Shown one piece after another: positions 12,277 to 22,985 of a DNA stretch of 64,000 nucleotides. The translations under genes and the position numbers were made by a program. The DNA is from Cornus controversa (taxonomy: Eukaryota > Streptophyta > Magnoliopsida > Cornales > Cornaceae), in NCBI GenBank assembly GCA_026545225.1, contig CM048849.1, positions 33,738,336-33,802,335 on the forward strand. The letters run 5' to 3'. The notes beneath the pieces are model-generated. The model had not been told where the DNA came from and did not search any database. It saw only the letters and a list, made by a program, of their open reading frames with translations. The first letter of the stretch is position 1. The number at the start of each line of letters is the position of its first letter.

Positions 12277-14740
12277 TGTAAAGACTAGTTTTATTTTTCT
12301 ATTTTATTTATTAATTTATTCTTGAAATATGATTATGAGTAATTTTGCATGTGTTCTATATATAAATTACATGTGCGGAGACTAGTTTTCAAGTCCGAAG
12401 AAGTTTCCGATCCAATTTGTTCAATTTGAAATTTTTGGGTTGGCAAGGCCCAGGACGCCGTCGGGTGGGCCCAAAAAATAAAAAAATATTTAGAAAATAT
12501 TTATTTTTTCTTTTAGACCAATTAAGAGGTTAGAAGAGATATGGAATGAATTTCATAACCATAGTCACTTCCAGATTGAAAACGGAGTAGAAAGGGTGCG
12601 TTAAATGGCATAGAGGTGTTTGGTCATTTTATATCATAGATACTATAAATATCTCAAGAATCAGATTTTGTCATTGTTTGGAGACCAAGATAGCCAGCCA
12701 TCCCTCTCTTCCTCTTCTCTTTCATCTATTTTCTCTTTGTCTAAGATTTGGAACCCTAGAAGTGTGATTTGAACGGTGCTAGAGAATAATGGATCATTGC
12801 ACGCGGCAAGAGCTTCGATTTAATCAGTTCAAAGTTAATTTTGGATAATTTTTGGCTTGGTGATATTTGGGGTTTTTATTTGAAAACTCTTTCAAATCGA
12901 GGTAGAGATGTCTAACCCATAAATTTTGGGGTTTGTGTGAGTATGTCGGATGTCTAAGGCATCTGGGGAAAGTTTTATGTGTTTAACTTCTTTATTTTTG
13001 ATGAATTTTCATGATTTAATAAGATTCAATTGATGATTTAGTATTTATGTGACTTATGTGGGATATACGTATGTATAAGATAAATTGTTAATGTGAAGTT
13101 TGGAGTTTATTTGGTACATGAATGAATATATGTGACCAAGTGTTTGTTTAAATTCTTCAATGAGCATGTGAATAAGATTTGTAATTTTCTTAATGCCTCA
13201 ATGTGATTATATATATGAATTTGACATAGAAATTCATGTTACTTGTAATTTGATAAGAAATGTGCATAATAACATGATTTGGGGGCATTTGTACATTACA
13301 TGACCTAGGGTGTGGGTGTATGATGGCAAAAGAGATAAGAAATGTTTTTCTTAAAAGACCGGATGATGGACGATAAATTTATGTCTGTGGTTATCGATCA
13401 ACTTAAGTTAGTGTTAACTAGGCCCTTGATGGCTTTACGTAGGATAATTATCATTGACCTTGTGGTAACCGTTATAACTATTGAAGTGATGACAGATTGG
13501 TACCAGGTTGGATTGGTGGGATTTGTGTGTGTGTGTGTGTGGGCCAAGGGTGGAATGTTGATAAGGGTTAGTACATATCATACTGCATTCTCTCATAGCA
13601 TGATTGTGTGGAATGGAAATTCGTATATTGTCAATATGAGCCTTTACATGTGTTCTCTTTCCTTGGGTTGTATTCACGGGACCTTAGGAAGTGTGCATTA
13701 GGCATTTATACTAAGTAAGCAAGAGTTCAATTTCTTTTTTATAAATCTTTTCAGGTAATGGTAAGGAGGTAGCGTAGTCCCACTAACCTTGAGTTAAGTT
13801 TGGAGCGTGGATAACTCTTTTGATTGCTTTTGTAAATGCATGTCCGAAATATGGACTTAATGCATTGATTATATGAAATGATGTTAGATTAGGATGGCTT
13901 GTGATATGGAAATGATGTCTGGACTTATTTGTACATTTGGATCAATGAAATGCATGTATAAAGATATTTTATAAATTCATGTTTACGAATGATTATGGGA
14001 TTATGATTCATGAATGGATGGTTTGAGATGAAATGTATGTATAAAGATCTTTTATAAATTTATATTTATAAATGATTATAGGATTATGAATGGATGGTTT
14101 GAGCTTCATTTATACTTGATATAGCCAAGAGAACTTATATATATTTGGAGTGAAAAAATGGATGCAAGTTGGTAAGGCATAAAAGAAGGGATTTTTGAAT
14201 GAAACTTTACAATTGATCGTATTCCTACGATAAATCATAAGTTGTAATACGATGGATCGTAAAATGGGAGAAATTGAAGATCATTTTCTGGAGGGCTATG
14301 ATACTTGGTACGATGGATGTTATGATGTTACAATCGTACCAAGTATCGTAGCCCTCAGAAATTTATGATGAATCGTAACATCCATTACGATCAATCCTAA
14401 TGTCTAGTAATTGAGTTTGAGCTGATTAGGTGGATTGTTCTGTTAGGTCATCTAAAGAAGGGCCCATTGGCTTGTGTTAGTTAAGGCATATGTATGCTTT
14501 CGCGTGTGAGTATGATATTGTAACATTAGATTCGGAATCCTAGTGTTCTAGGTTGGAACTTAGGATGGAATGATTAAGCTTCTGAAGGGTTAATCTCAAT
14601 GGAATCAAGGTGTAATGGATTGGTATCAGAATGGTAATTGGAGGTCATGGGGCAATGACTATGTAACAAATATAACAATCACCTCCTGAGTTCAAGTTGG
14701 AACAAGATGTTTCCGGTAGTTCAAATTTTGGGGCGTAACA
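12277..14740 (+). mobile_element. long LTR (about 2.46 kb) of the same Ty3-type family, plus strand
   Basis: Starts TGTAAAGACTAG, comparable to TGTAAGAACTGT of the minus-strand copy, and ends GGGGCGTAACA. Shared landmarks include the 'gagatgtctaacccataaa..ttgtgtgagtat' segment near 12905-12950 and the distal 'ggatcgta' rich zone (14180-14400). Flanking 5-mers (12272-12276 versus 14741-14745) do not match, so no target-site duplication supports a solo LTR. The reading frames at 13342-13701 (both strands) show no family features and overlap a (GT)n tract. Confidence 0.55.
14270..14375. repeat. long imperfect hairpin inside the LTR-like block
   Basis: Arm 14291-14314 (GAGGGCTATGATACTTGGTA plus CGAT) pairs with 14333-14356, with 23 of 24 positions complementary around an 18-base loop. 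Pairing continues outward less perfectly ('atcatttt.ctg' against 'cagaaatttatgat'), giving a stem of about 40 bp. Transcribed, it would fold strongly on itself. Confidence 0.7.
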
Positions 14741-14974
14741 GCAACAACACTAACTTTCATCCCAGAAACAAGGAAAGTATGATTCGATGATGTGAGAGTA
14801 TCTTCCAAGTTCGAATATTTGAACTTAGAGTTTGCTCACAATAGATGAGTATAATGGAACGACGGAGAACGACAAGAAGAAAGAGGATGTTAGGTTCAAG
14901 GTGGAGGGATTTTTTTAGTCAAGGTATAGCTATGGAGGAGCGTATGAAGATCAAATTTGAGTCAAGGTGGAGAT
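14741..14974 (+). mobile_element. 3' internal end of a Ty1/copia-like element with polypurine tract
   Basis: Contains no open frame. It ends with GTCAAGGTGGAGAT directly before the TGTTAGGAAT terminus at 14975. 'CAAGGTGGAGAT' immediately 5' of a TGTTAG LTR is the standard position of the polypurine tract in plant copia elements. An earlier, similar 'gttcaaggtggagg' occurs at 14900. Confidence 0.6.
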
Positions 14975-15371
14975 TGTTAGGAATTATGGCTCATATTCCT
15001 GTATAAAAAAATTTTTAATAGGTAATTTCTTTAAGGAAAAGTTGTCTTATACACTAAGGAATTGTAATCATTGTCCAATAAGGAATTAGGTTTGAAGACT
15101 CTATATATAAAGGTGAGGATGAAAAGTGAAGGTAGAGAAGAAAAGTGTGAAGAGAGAGAGAATTGTAAGAGAGTTGAATTGAATTTGTGTGAGAGAGAAA
15201 GAAAAAGAGTGTGTAATCTTTATATTGAAATAAAGACAACCGTTCTTCACTCATTGATTAAACAATTTGTTAAACCATGTAAATCTCATCTTATTTGTGT
15301 GTGTTTTTTATCTGTTTTATTTGTCAATTGTTTGTGTGAGATCTTGGCAATAGAAATTTATATTCCTAACA
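14975..15371 (+). mobile_element. Ty1/copia-like LTR (397 bp)
   Basis: Bounded by TGTTAGGAAT at 14975 and ATTCCTAACA at 15371, perfect 10-bp inverted ends. Contains a TATA-like 'ctatatataaag' at about 15102. It follows a polypurine tract, so it is the 3' LTR of an element whose body is missing or replaced. The frames 15054-15254 (-) and 15071-15388 (+) lie inside the LTR and are not genes. Confidence 0.75.
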
Positions 15372-16986
15372 AAAAAATCACGTGGTAAAGATTCTGATTT
15401 TTTTTTTTTTTAAAATATGGCTTCCATTTTCTTTCAATGACTTCTAGTGAAGGGACCATAGTGCACGGAGTTGCCTTCATGGCTTGGAAAATTTCTCTAA
15501 CATGGTCAATTCGTTACTTATAAATCCTTAACTCGGTTTCTAAAATTTCTTCTAAAACAATCCATTTGTAGATCAAATTGATGATACCCGCATAAGGGAT
15601 TCTCTACTGATCCATCCACTGAATTTCTTCTAAAGCAACCCCTAATTTTTTTTTAATATCTTAAATTATATACTAATCCCGACATGGAGTCTTTGGAATA
15701 TTGAAAAAAAAAAAGGAGAATTAAAATGGTATGATATCAAGATGACAAAAATGCCAATAAAAATAATAATAGCATAAATGTTAATATTTTTAGTTGTCAC
15801 TTGTTAAATAAAAAAGTCTATAATTACTCTGGTATAAGTTATTAAAGTACTTCTCTATAGTGTTTCTAATCATCGTGCTTGTAGGATTTTGTTTAGTTAA
15901 AATGGTACTTTTTTTTATTATTAATCTTTAATCATGGTAATAATTATATATATCTTTCTCAAAGCGGAACCAAAGTACTCAAATTTTTTTATTTCAAAAT
16001 TTGAATTTTTTGCAAATTGAAACAATTATTGGAGAAAAATTAATATTTTAACAATAGTTTTTCTTTACCACTTCTCTTATTATATGCAACTTACCGTTTT
16101 CTCTTTTCTATGGCTTTCTTTCTCGTATTAATTTTTCATTTCGACTTCAATTTTTTCGTTTTTTTTAATTATATTTTTCTCATTAAATATACCAAGACTA
16201 ATATTATAAGAAAAATTATATTACAATTAATTTATAAATTTTTCAAATTTAAATTACAAATTACATAATTCTAGCTTAGTCTCCCCATTCAAAATTTCTG
16301 ACTCCTGACACAATATCTAGACTTTTTTTTTTTTTTTTGTCATAATTTCTTATTTCAGTCAGTGTCTGGCAAAATGTGTATGGCTCTTGGTGTTCATCAA
16401 AGTCAATATATTACCATGACTAAAATCATAGTAGTGTGTCCAATAAATGTCAAGTCCATCTGATCTCATCTCATCGTTGGATGGAAAATTCAAAGTCATG
16501 ACATCTTCAATAATACACCAAGCTTCTAATGGCCTTCAATTTCAAACCAACCAGAGACTTCAAAGTGATGGTGATTTCATTGTTTCACATTCAATTCACC
16601 AGTATATCAAAGGGAAGACAGACACACGTGATTTCCTCGTGGACACGTTACTTTTATTGATTCAGCTATCAGCCTATCACTAACACGATCTATCAAGTCC
16701 ATCACCATTTTTTTTATTTAATTATATGAAATTCAAATTGTTATACTCTGTTAGTACCTCAGAAAAAACATATTTCTCACATGTTACTGCATTCATACGA
16801 TGTTAAGGAAACAAACAAAATCAGAAAAGTATCCGTAGACTATATAATATACATGGCGGTCCTCTGTTGAGCCCGGATTCAGTTCTGTAGTAACACCGCT
16901 GGTCTACAACACTACATGTGATACCAATACACTATTCACACATGTGATACGAATACACGGCGTGAGTGATTGTAGTCGTCCGCTAT
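15372..16986. other. AT-rich intergenic, nothing recognised
   Basis: Contains poly-T and poly-A tracts (15398, 15700, 16324) and no gene-like frame. The 78-codon frame at 16447-16683 has no recognisable motif and no supporting context. Confidence 0.4.
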
Positions 16987-17680
16987 TAGAGATGACAACG
17001 AGACGGGACGGGATGAGTTTTGACTTTTTTTGTTCCCGTAACCGTTTAACTTTTTTTGTCCCGCAACCATTTATAATATCATTTCCAAACTCCATCCCCG
17101 CAACCGTTTAATTTTTTCCGTCTCGCTCCGCTGCATTTATACTTCTTTTTTTTTTAATGCAAAATTTTTTATAATAATAAATCTAATATTTAGATACATA
17201 TATACCAAACATACACATTTAGGTATATACAACATAATGACTATTCTGTATGATATATATAATGTAATATAACTTCTATAGTTGTATAATATACTTCTTC
17301 TGTCACATAATTTTAGTCCACTATTCTATTTTGAGATGTCCCAAAATACATGTCTATTTCTTAAAATAGATGTACTATTTTTCATATGATTCCAAAACTA
17401 CACTTTTCAAACTCCATTATCCTAAAAGTTGGCTCCACTATATAACAATAACACTAACTTTTAAACAAAGACTAATGTGTAAATTCATTCATTATTACTA
17501 TAAAAACTGGACCTATCATAAAAAATTGGACTTTCAAAGATACCCATGAATTTTAGGACAGATGGAGTATATAATATTAATATTTTATTTATATATTATA
17601 TATATAAGTATAAAGATATATATATACTTAAACGGAGCAGGTACTCATCGAGATAGGGTCTTATCCCGTCCCCGTTCCGA
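16987..17680 (+). mobile_element. fragment of an hAT-like element (GGGACGGGATGAG type) carrying a nested Stowaway
   Basis: Starts TAGAGATGACAACGAGACGG and contains repeated 'cccgcaaccgtttaa' motifs. The tail at 17625-17680 ('aaacggagcaggtactcatcgagatagggtcttatcccgtcc') repeats the same GGGACGG theme in reverse orientation. It resembles the non-autonomous hAT-type elements at 47493 and 54362, but no right terminus or target-site duplication is evident, so the edge is approximate. Confidence 0.4.
17294..17567. mobile_element. Stowaway-like MITE (274 bp)
   Basis: Terminal inverted repeats CTTCTTCTGTCACATAATTT and (reverse complement of the right end) CTCCATCTGTCCTAAAATTC are degenerate forms of the CTCCCTCCGTCCCATAA Stowaway terminus. 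TA dinucleotides flank both ends (17292-17293 and 17568-17569). Internal sequence is AT-rich and non-coding. Confidence 0.7.
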
Positions 17681-17788
17681 ATCTGCACGTGTTATTTTCT
17701 CCAACTTCATTTCCCATCTCATTTTCTTAAGCGATTCGATAAACGAATTTTATTGCAGAGGATGCGAACTCGTCCTCTATCAATATGG

Positions 17789-17862
17789 TTGACCAGAAGT
17801 CCTTCTTAGGTGGGACCCATGTGAGAATAGGCCCCATATTCTAATGATCAAGCAAATTGACT
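17789..17862 (+). promoter_or_regulatory. two W-box cores upstream of the LysM receptor gene
   Basis: TTGACC at 17789-17794 and TTGACT at 17857-17862 lie about 150 and 80 bases 5' of the start codon. WRKY factors bind TTGAC[C/T]. Presence of two in the proximal promoter fits pathogen-responsive expression, but such hexamers are common by chance. Confidence 0.35.
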
Positions 17863-17941
17863 AATCTAGATGGAGTTTTAGTTCTTCATCTTTCTCCTCT
17901 GTGTTCTTATATGTTCTAGCTCTTGGGATCACTTTCAATCC

Positions 17942-19231
17942 ATGGCAACAATGAGATTACTCAAACCTACCCAACTTTCCTCACTGCTACTCTTCTTCCT
18001 CTGCTTCCATAATCAGCTTCACCATTTACATGCCCAAGAACCAAACACCACAGGCTACACCTGCACACTAAACCAGACCACTTATCCATGCCAAACCTAT
18101 GCCTTCTACAGAGCCATGGCTCCTGACTTCCTTGACCTTGCCACCATCGGAGACCTCTTCTCCGTTAGCCGCCTCATGATATCAAACCCTAGCAACATCT
18201 CCTCCCCAACCTCACTTCTCATCAACAACCAGTCCCTCTTTGTTCCACTCAGTTGTTCATGCAATTCTGTCAATATCACCACCACAATTTCTTTTGCTAA
18301 CCTCACCTATACCATCAAGGCCGGTGATACTTTCTACCATGTCTCATCCCACCACTTCCAAAACCTCACCACCTACCAATCTGTGCAGGTTGTTAACCCC
18401 ACTCTCGTCCCAACCAACCTCACAATCGGCGTAAATGTTGACTTCCCAATCTTTTGCAAGTGTCCCAACACCACCCAACTCCAAAACCAAGTCAAGTATC
18501 TTATCAGCTATGTGTTCCAACCTTTTGACACCATACAATCCATTGCTACACTGTTTAATTCAACCACACAGTCTATAATCAGTGTCAATGGTGGAAACAT
18601 TCAGACTTTCGATACGGTGTTTGTTCCAGTGTCGAGACTTCCACAGCTTTCACAGCCTAGTTCTGTTGCTCCTGTGACTTCCAAGAGATGTGAGAGAAGA
18701 GGGACTGTTACAGGATTGGCAATAGGGTTGGGGTTGTGTGGGGTTCTACTAATTCTGGTCAGTGGGTTGTGGGGTTACAGAGAGGCTTTTTTGAAGAGAA
18801 AGAGAGGGATGGAGATGGAGAAGGAGAGACAGAAATTGGGTATGGGAGAGAAAGGGGTTTCGAAGAAGGTGGATATGAATCTGATGGCTGATGTTTCAGA
18901 TTGTTTGGATAAGTATAGGGTTTTTGGGATTGATGAAATAAGAGAGGCAACTAATGATTTTGATCAGAGATGGGTGATTCATGGCTCTGTGTATAAAGGT
19001 TGTATTGATGGGGAGACCTATGCCATCAAGAAGATGAAGTGGAATGCCTATGAAGAACTCAAGATCTTACAGAAGGTAATACCACTTTTACTCAAAGCTT
19101 ATCTCTATCTATCTATCTATTTTTTTATTTATTATTATTATTTCGAGGGTGGTATGAGGCCTTTGAGAACACTTTATAATTTATCACCGAACACATACAA
19201 TCGATCCTGATACAATTGTGATTGCTTCTTT

Positions 19232-19262
<31 letters not shown>

Positions 19263-21601
19263 GTCAATGATAATAGTCACTGACCTCTAATAGTAACTCA
19301 TAACTCACCACTAGGCACGCAATGTTGCTAATTGCAGTTTTTTTTTTTTTTTGTCTTGAATTCACTAACTGTCCATCAGCTGATTGATTGTTGTGCCTTG
19401 CTCTGACAATTGCCATACCAATTGCAGCTGCTTCATTTTTTTATTTTTTTTTATTGTCACAAAATTTTAATAGTTGGTTTCAGTATCTGGATAGGGAGGT
19501 ATCTGAGAAGAGTTCAATTAACCTGGGAGATTAATAGGATATATAGATTGCATGAGGTAAAATATGAAAAATTCCAAAAAAGATAGGGACACCACTGAAA
19601 GAAGATCATTACAGAATTGCTCTTATACTTTATTATTTACTATTAAAATAATGGTTAGGTAAGTGGTCTGACCTTTTCATAAGGTTATAAAATTAATTTC
19701 TCAGGTTATAAACCTTGACAATTGGTTGTTGGATATGTGTCAGCTTGTCTCATCTTTGCCTGCAAATAGTTTTTTTTTTCTAGGAACACTACTGATATAA
19801 TAACATTGTTTTTGAAGGAACTGTGCATTCTTTAGAAGAAGTCATTCCAAGTTATGGTCAGCAAAAATGATAAATCTTTAAAATATTGACATTATTGAAT
19901 TCTAAAAATGATAATATATATAGACAATATGCATTTAAACTTTGTCTGTGCAACATATAACGAACTTATATAATATTGTTTAGATGGTGTTGCCCTATTT
20001 CTTTGGTTGGGCAATTACTTCCCTTTATTCTATTGTTATACATTACATAAATGCCACAATAGCTGTGCTGAGCACAACAATGACATGTGTATTTAAGTAT
20101 AATTGACTCAACATGAGCAGGGTCTGTTTGGAAGGATGTCAAGGTTCAAATGCTTGAACATGAACCTGTCCTATATCCCAAAACTCTCGTACGTCATCGG
20201 ATACTCGCCTTGTCCTATTTTATTTAAAACATTTTTGGAGATTTCTTTAAAGATTTTGGATAGGATCGAATTTTAAAAGTAAAACTCAGACGAGTGCAGG
20301 ACGGAAACGAGAGTTATCATTTAAATGTACATATATGCAGGGACGGAGCCAGCATACGCCGAGGGGACTCCCCTGGCGTGTGCTGGCTCACTAACTTTTT
20401 TTTTATATCTTATATTCTTATGCATATAGTTAATAAAATTACACTAGATGCCCCCTAAATTTATTTCATACTAAATGTCTCCTCTAAAATTATTTTTTTC
20501 CAAAATATGCCCCCCTCATCATTTTTTTTTGGCTCCGTCCATGTATATATGACTTAAAAAGCATATTCTGCGCCCATTACTCAAATCATTGGAATAATGT
20601 AATTTGGCAGGGCCCATTGCCATCCCTCTCAAAAGAAAACCAAATCCATATCCCATCTTACAAAGTACTTTTAACAACAAATAAAAATCTAGCCTAAAAT
20701 AGCCATGTGAAAGCTTATAAAACCTTTAGCCCAAAAGGAAAGGTAATAATCTATTATGTGGAAAGAGCTTATTACAAGTCCCCAACCAAATTTTTTTTTT
20801 TTTTTTTTGGGGGGGGTTGCTATATGAAAATGAAAAAATTACCATGACTTGCTTCATCTTTTGTAGGTAAACCATGGTAATTTGGTGAAGATAGAGGGCT
20901 TCTGCATAGACCCTGAAGATGGAGATTGTTACCTAATCTACGAGTACGTTGAGAATGGATCTCTACATTCATGGCTGCATGAAAACAAGAACCAAAAGCT
21001 TAGCTGGAAAACAAGGTTACGAATTGCAATTGATGTCGCGAATGGCCTCCAATACATTCACGAGCACACCAGGCCGCGTGTTGTACACAAGGACATCAAA
21101 AGCAGCAATATTCTTCTCGATGGGAACATGCGATCCAAGATTGCCAATTTCGGACTAGCCAAATCGGGCTGCAATGCCATAACAATGCACATTGTAGGAA
21201 CTCAAGGCTACATTGCCCCTGAATACCTAGCCGATGGGGTGGTCACGACGAAAATGGATGTTTTCTCTTTTGGGATAGTTTTGCTTGAGCTTGTCTCCGG
21301 CAGAGAGGCCGTTGATGAAGAAGGGAAGTTCCTCTGGATGAGTGCCAACGGCATTTTGGATGGAAAGGAAGAGAGGAAGGAAAAGAAATTGAAGGATTGG
21401 ATGGACGACGCTCTTCTTGAGGAGTCGTGCTCAATGGAGAGTATCGTGAATGTAATGGCTGTCGCGGTTGCTTGTTTGCATAGAGAGCCTTCAAAGCGAC
21501 CTAGCATGGTGGATATTGTCTATGCATTGTGCAAGAGTAATGACATTTTCTACGACGTCTCGGAGGATGGACTATCACCCCGTCAAATAATAGCGAGATA
21601 A
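17942..21601 (+). CDS. LysM receptor-like (pseudo)kinase, LYK4/LYK5/LYR type
   Basis: Two exons: 17942-19075 and 20867-21601, joined phase 0 (GT at 19076, AG at 20865-20866), giving 622 residues. Residues 1-32 look like a signal peptide. The ectodomain (about 33-250) has three LysM-like segments separated by C-x-C pairs (SCSC at 104-107, FCKC at 171-174) and many N-glycosylation sites. A transmembrane helix spans about 256-278. The kinase domain (about 340-600) keeps the AIKK lysine (363/364), the KSSNILLD loop and the APEY motif. It lacks a proper glycine loop (IHGSVYKG), has HKD (452-454) for HRD, and NFG (472-474) for DFG. The family perceives chitin or lipochitooligosaccharides at the plasma membrane with an active LysM kinase partner. 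The weak kinase motifs suggest a co-receptor that signals through its partner. The product looks full length; LYK4 and LYR-type proteins are of similar size. Exon 1 reads on into the intron to a stop at 19210, which is not the real end. Exact orthology is unresolved. Confidence 0.93.
19076..20866 (+). other. intron 1 of the LysM receptor gene
   Basis: 1791-bp intron with donor AAG|GTAATA and acceptor TTTTGTAG|GTAAAC. Contains long T-runs (19230-19262, 19340, 20791-20808) and a small transposon at 20338-20543. No other gene is seen. Confidence 0.85.
20338..20543. mobile_element. small hAT-like non-autonomous element in the LysM receptor intron (206 bp)
   Basis: Ends are CAGGGACGGAGCC on the left and GGCTCCGTCCATG on the right (12 of 13 inverted match). 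Flanks 20330-20337 'catatatg' and 20544-20551 'tatatatg' match 7 of 8, fitting an 8-bp hAT target duplication. The interior mentions 'gccgaggggactcccctggc', a small palindrome near the left end. No coding capacity. Confidence 0.65.
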
Positions 21602-21674
21602 ATTGAGTCATGACGATAAATAAGGGCGGCCAACTCCATACATATGGAATATAACGATAATTATGACAATAATA

Positions 21675-21680
21675 AATAAA
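21675..21680 (+). terminator. polyadenylation signal of the LysM receptor gene
   Basis: AATAAA within 'aataataaataaagac', 74 bases after the stop codon, a normal position for a plant near-upstream element. Confidence 0.45.
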
Positions 21681-21809
21681 GACTTTTTTTTGCCTATGTT
21701 GTTATGATTTGTAAAATAGTAACAAGTTCAATGTACTTGGAAATGACTAGCATATTTTGTACCAAGTAGTTGGAGGACCACTTTGGTTGTCTAGTGCAAT
21801 GTAGCTTTT

Positions 21810-21935
21810 GAATCTGAATATATGTAAAGTTGTAATATGTGTGGACAGTGTTAGGCACAAAGCATGATTTCTACTCCAGAAACGCTAGATATGATAAGAT
21901 TGCAACTAAAAATTGACTACCACCATGAGACGAAC
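21810..21935 (+). repeat. 3' flank of the LysM receptor gene, homologous to segments in the downstream duplication
   Basis: The order 'aaagttg.aat.tgtggacaaagtgtta...aa.gctagatatgat.a.attg..actaaaaattga...atgagac.aactttaaaa' here is repeated near 26738-26890 and 29879-30035. This ties the gene-free duplicated blocks to this locus. Confidence 0.6.
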
Positions 21936-22217
21936 TTTAAAATCAAATAAATTTGAAATTCTTATATATTTTCGAAGTACTTTTCTAGATGTAATTGGCC
22001 AAATTCATTTGGTAAACTAGTTTCCATTTGTCAGGCCTCACTATGAGTTGATATTCACGGCATACCACATCATTGGTATCCCGACCAAATGAAAATGCAT
22101 TCTTCAGTAAAAATGGTTCCACTTATAAATGAAAATCATTCTCAATAAATTTAAATAGTACATTTTCATTGACCGGATATGCCAATAACATGATATTGTC
22201 GGCTCACCAAATATCTA

Positions 22218-22985
22218 ACCTTAACTTCATCGATGAATGATTTTTTTTTTCAAATTACACAACTATCCTATCTGATATCTCCCTGTCTCTAATCTTTAAT
22301 ATTTTCGGTCTCTTTTTGACCGGATTCCAAAAAAAATACTCAAAAAATAGTTCTCTCTCTCTTCTAAGAGGACCCAAAAAAATATAGTACAAAAATAAGT
22401 TATCTTTATTGAATAAAGATAGTCCTATCTGATATCTCCCTATCTCTAATCTTTAATATTTTCGGTCTCTTTTTGACCGGATTTCAAAAAAAATACTCAA
22501 AAAATAGTTCTCTCTCTCTTCTAAGAGGACCCAAAAAAATATAGTACAAAAATAAGTTATCTTTATTGAATAAAGATAGTCTTATATGATATCTCCCTAT
22601 CTCTAATCTTTAATATTTTCGGTCTCTTTTTGACCGGATTCCAAAAAAAATACTCAAAAAATAGTTCTCTCTCTCTTCTAAGAGGACCCAAAAAAATATA
22701 GTACAAAAATAAGTTATCTTTATTGAATAAAGATAGTTCTCTTTTGATCAGAACCCTAAAAAAAGTACTAATCGAAGTTAAAAGAAGGTAAAAGAGTTGG
22801 TATTTATAGTATAAAGGGTAGTTAGTATTTATAGTATGAAGGGTAATTATAGTATTATAAAATAAGGAATTATGTATTAATGAGTTTAGAGACTTTTTTG
22901 TGATTTTATTAAAAGAAAAAAGAGAAGTGGAGTGCTTCTTTATAAAAGTGCAGTTTGAATATAACCTCCATCCTTTTATTGCCAT
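22218..22985. mobile_element. MITE-like repeat, left end missing, related to 25110-25969
   Basis: Shares with 25110-25969 the segments 'aaccttaacttca..tgaatgatt', 'atct.ccct.tctc.aatctttaat', and the right part 'tagtattataaaataaggaat.atgtatta.tgagttta.agac'. Its right end 'tttgaatataacctccatcc' resembles the inverted terminus GGAGGTGATATTCACAC of that element. The left terminus is not visible. The 140-codon minus-strand frame (22563-22985) arises from this repeat and is not a gene. Confidence 0.55.
22267..22737. repeat. tandem triplication, 3 x 157 bp, nearly identical
   Basis: Copies at 22267-22423, 22424-22580 and 22581-22737 differ at only a handful of positions. Each unit runs from '[c/t]ctat[c/a]tgatatctccct' to 'attgaataaagatagt'. 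The exact unit length and high identity point to recent expansion within the older repeat. Confidence 0.9.

Noticed and set aside
13342-13701. 119-codon frame with a hydrophobic V/I-rich stretch
   Set aside because: Lies within an LTR-like block and over a (GT)n microsatellite; the homologous block elsewhere has no such frame.
18106-18950. Several open frames on both strands across LysM exon 1
   Set aside because: They are alternative frames of the receptor coding sequence; only the frame from 17942 has a signal peptide, LysM segments and continuity with exon 2.
19076-19210. Read-through of LysM exon 1 to a stop at 19210 (422-residue product)
   Set aside because: The donor at 19076 and the phase-0 join to VNHGNLVKIEGF in exon 2 restore a full kinase domain; the read-through tail is low-complexity intron.
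22267-22737. CRISPR-like array (regular repeats)
   Set aside because: Units are contiguous 157-bp copies with no unique spacers, in a plant nuclear genome.
22563-22985. 140-codon minus-strand frame
   Set aside because: Composed of the 157-bp tandem unit and its flank, with low-complexity composition and no family features.
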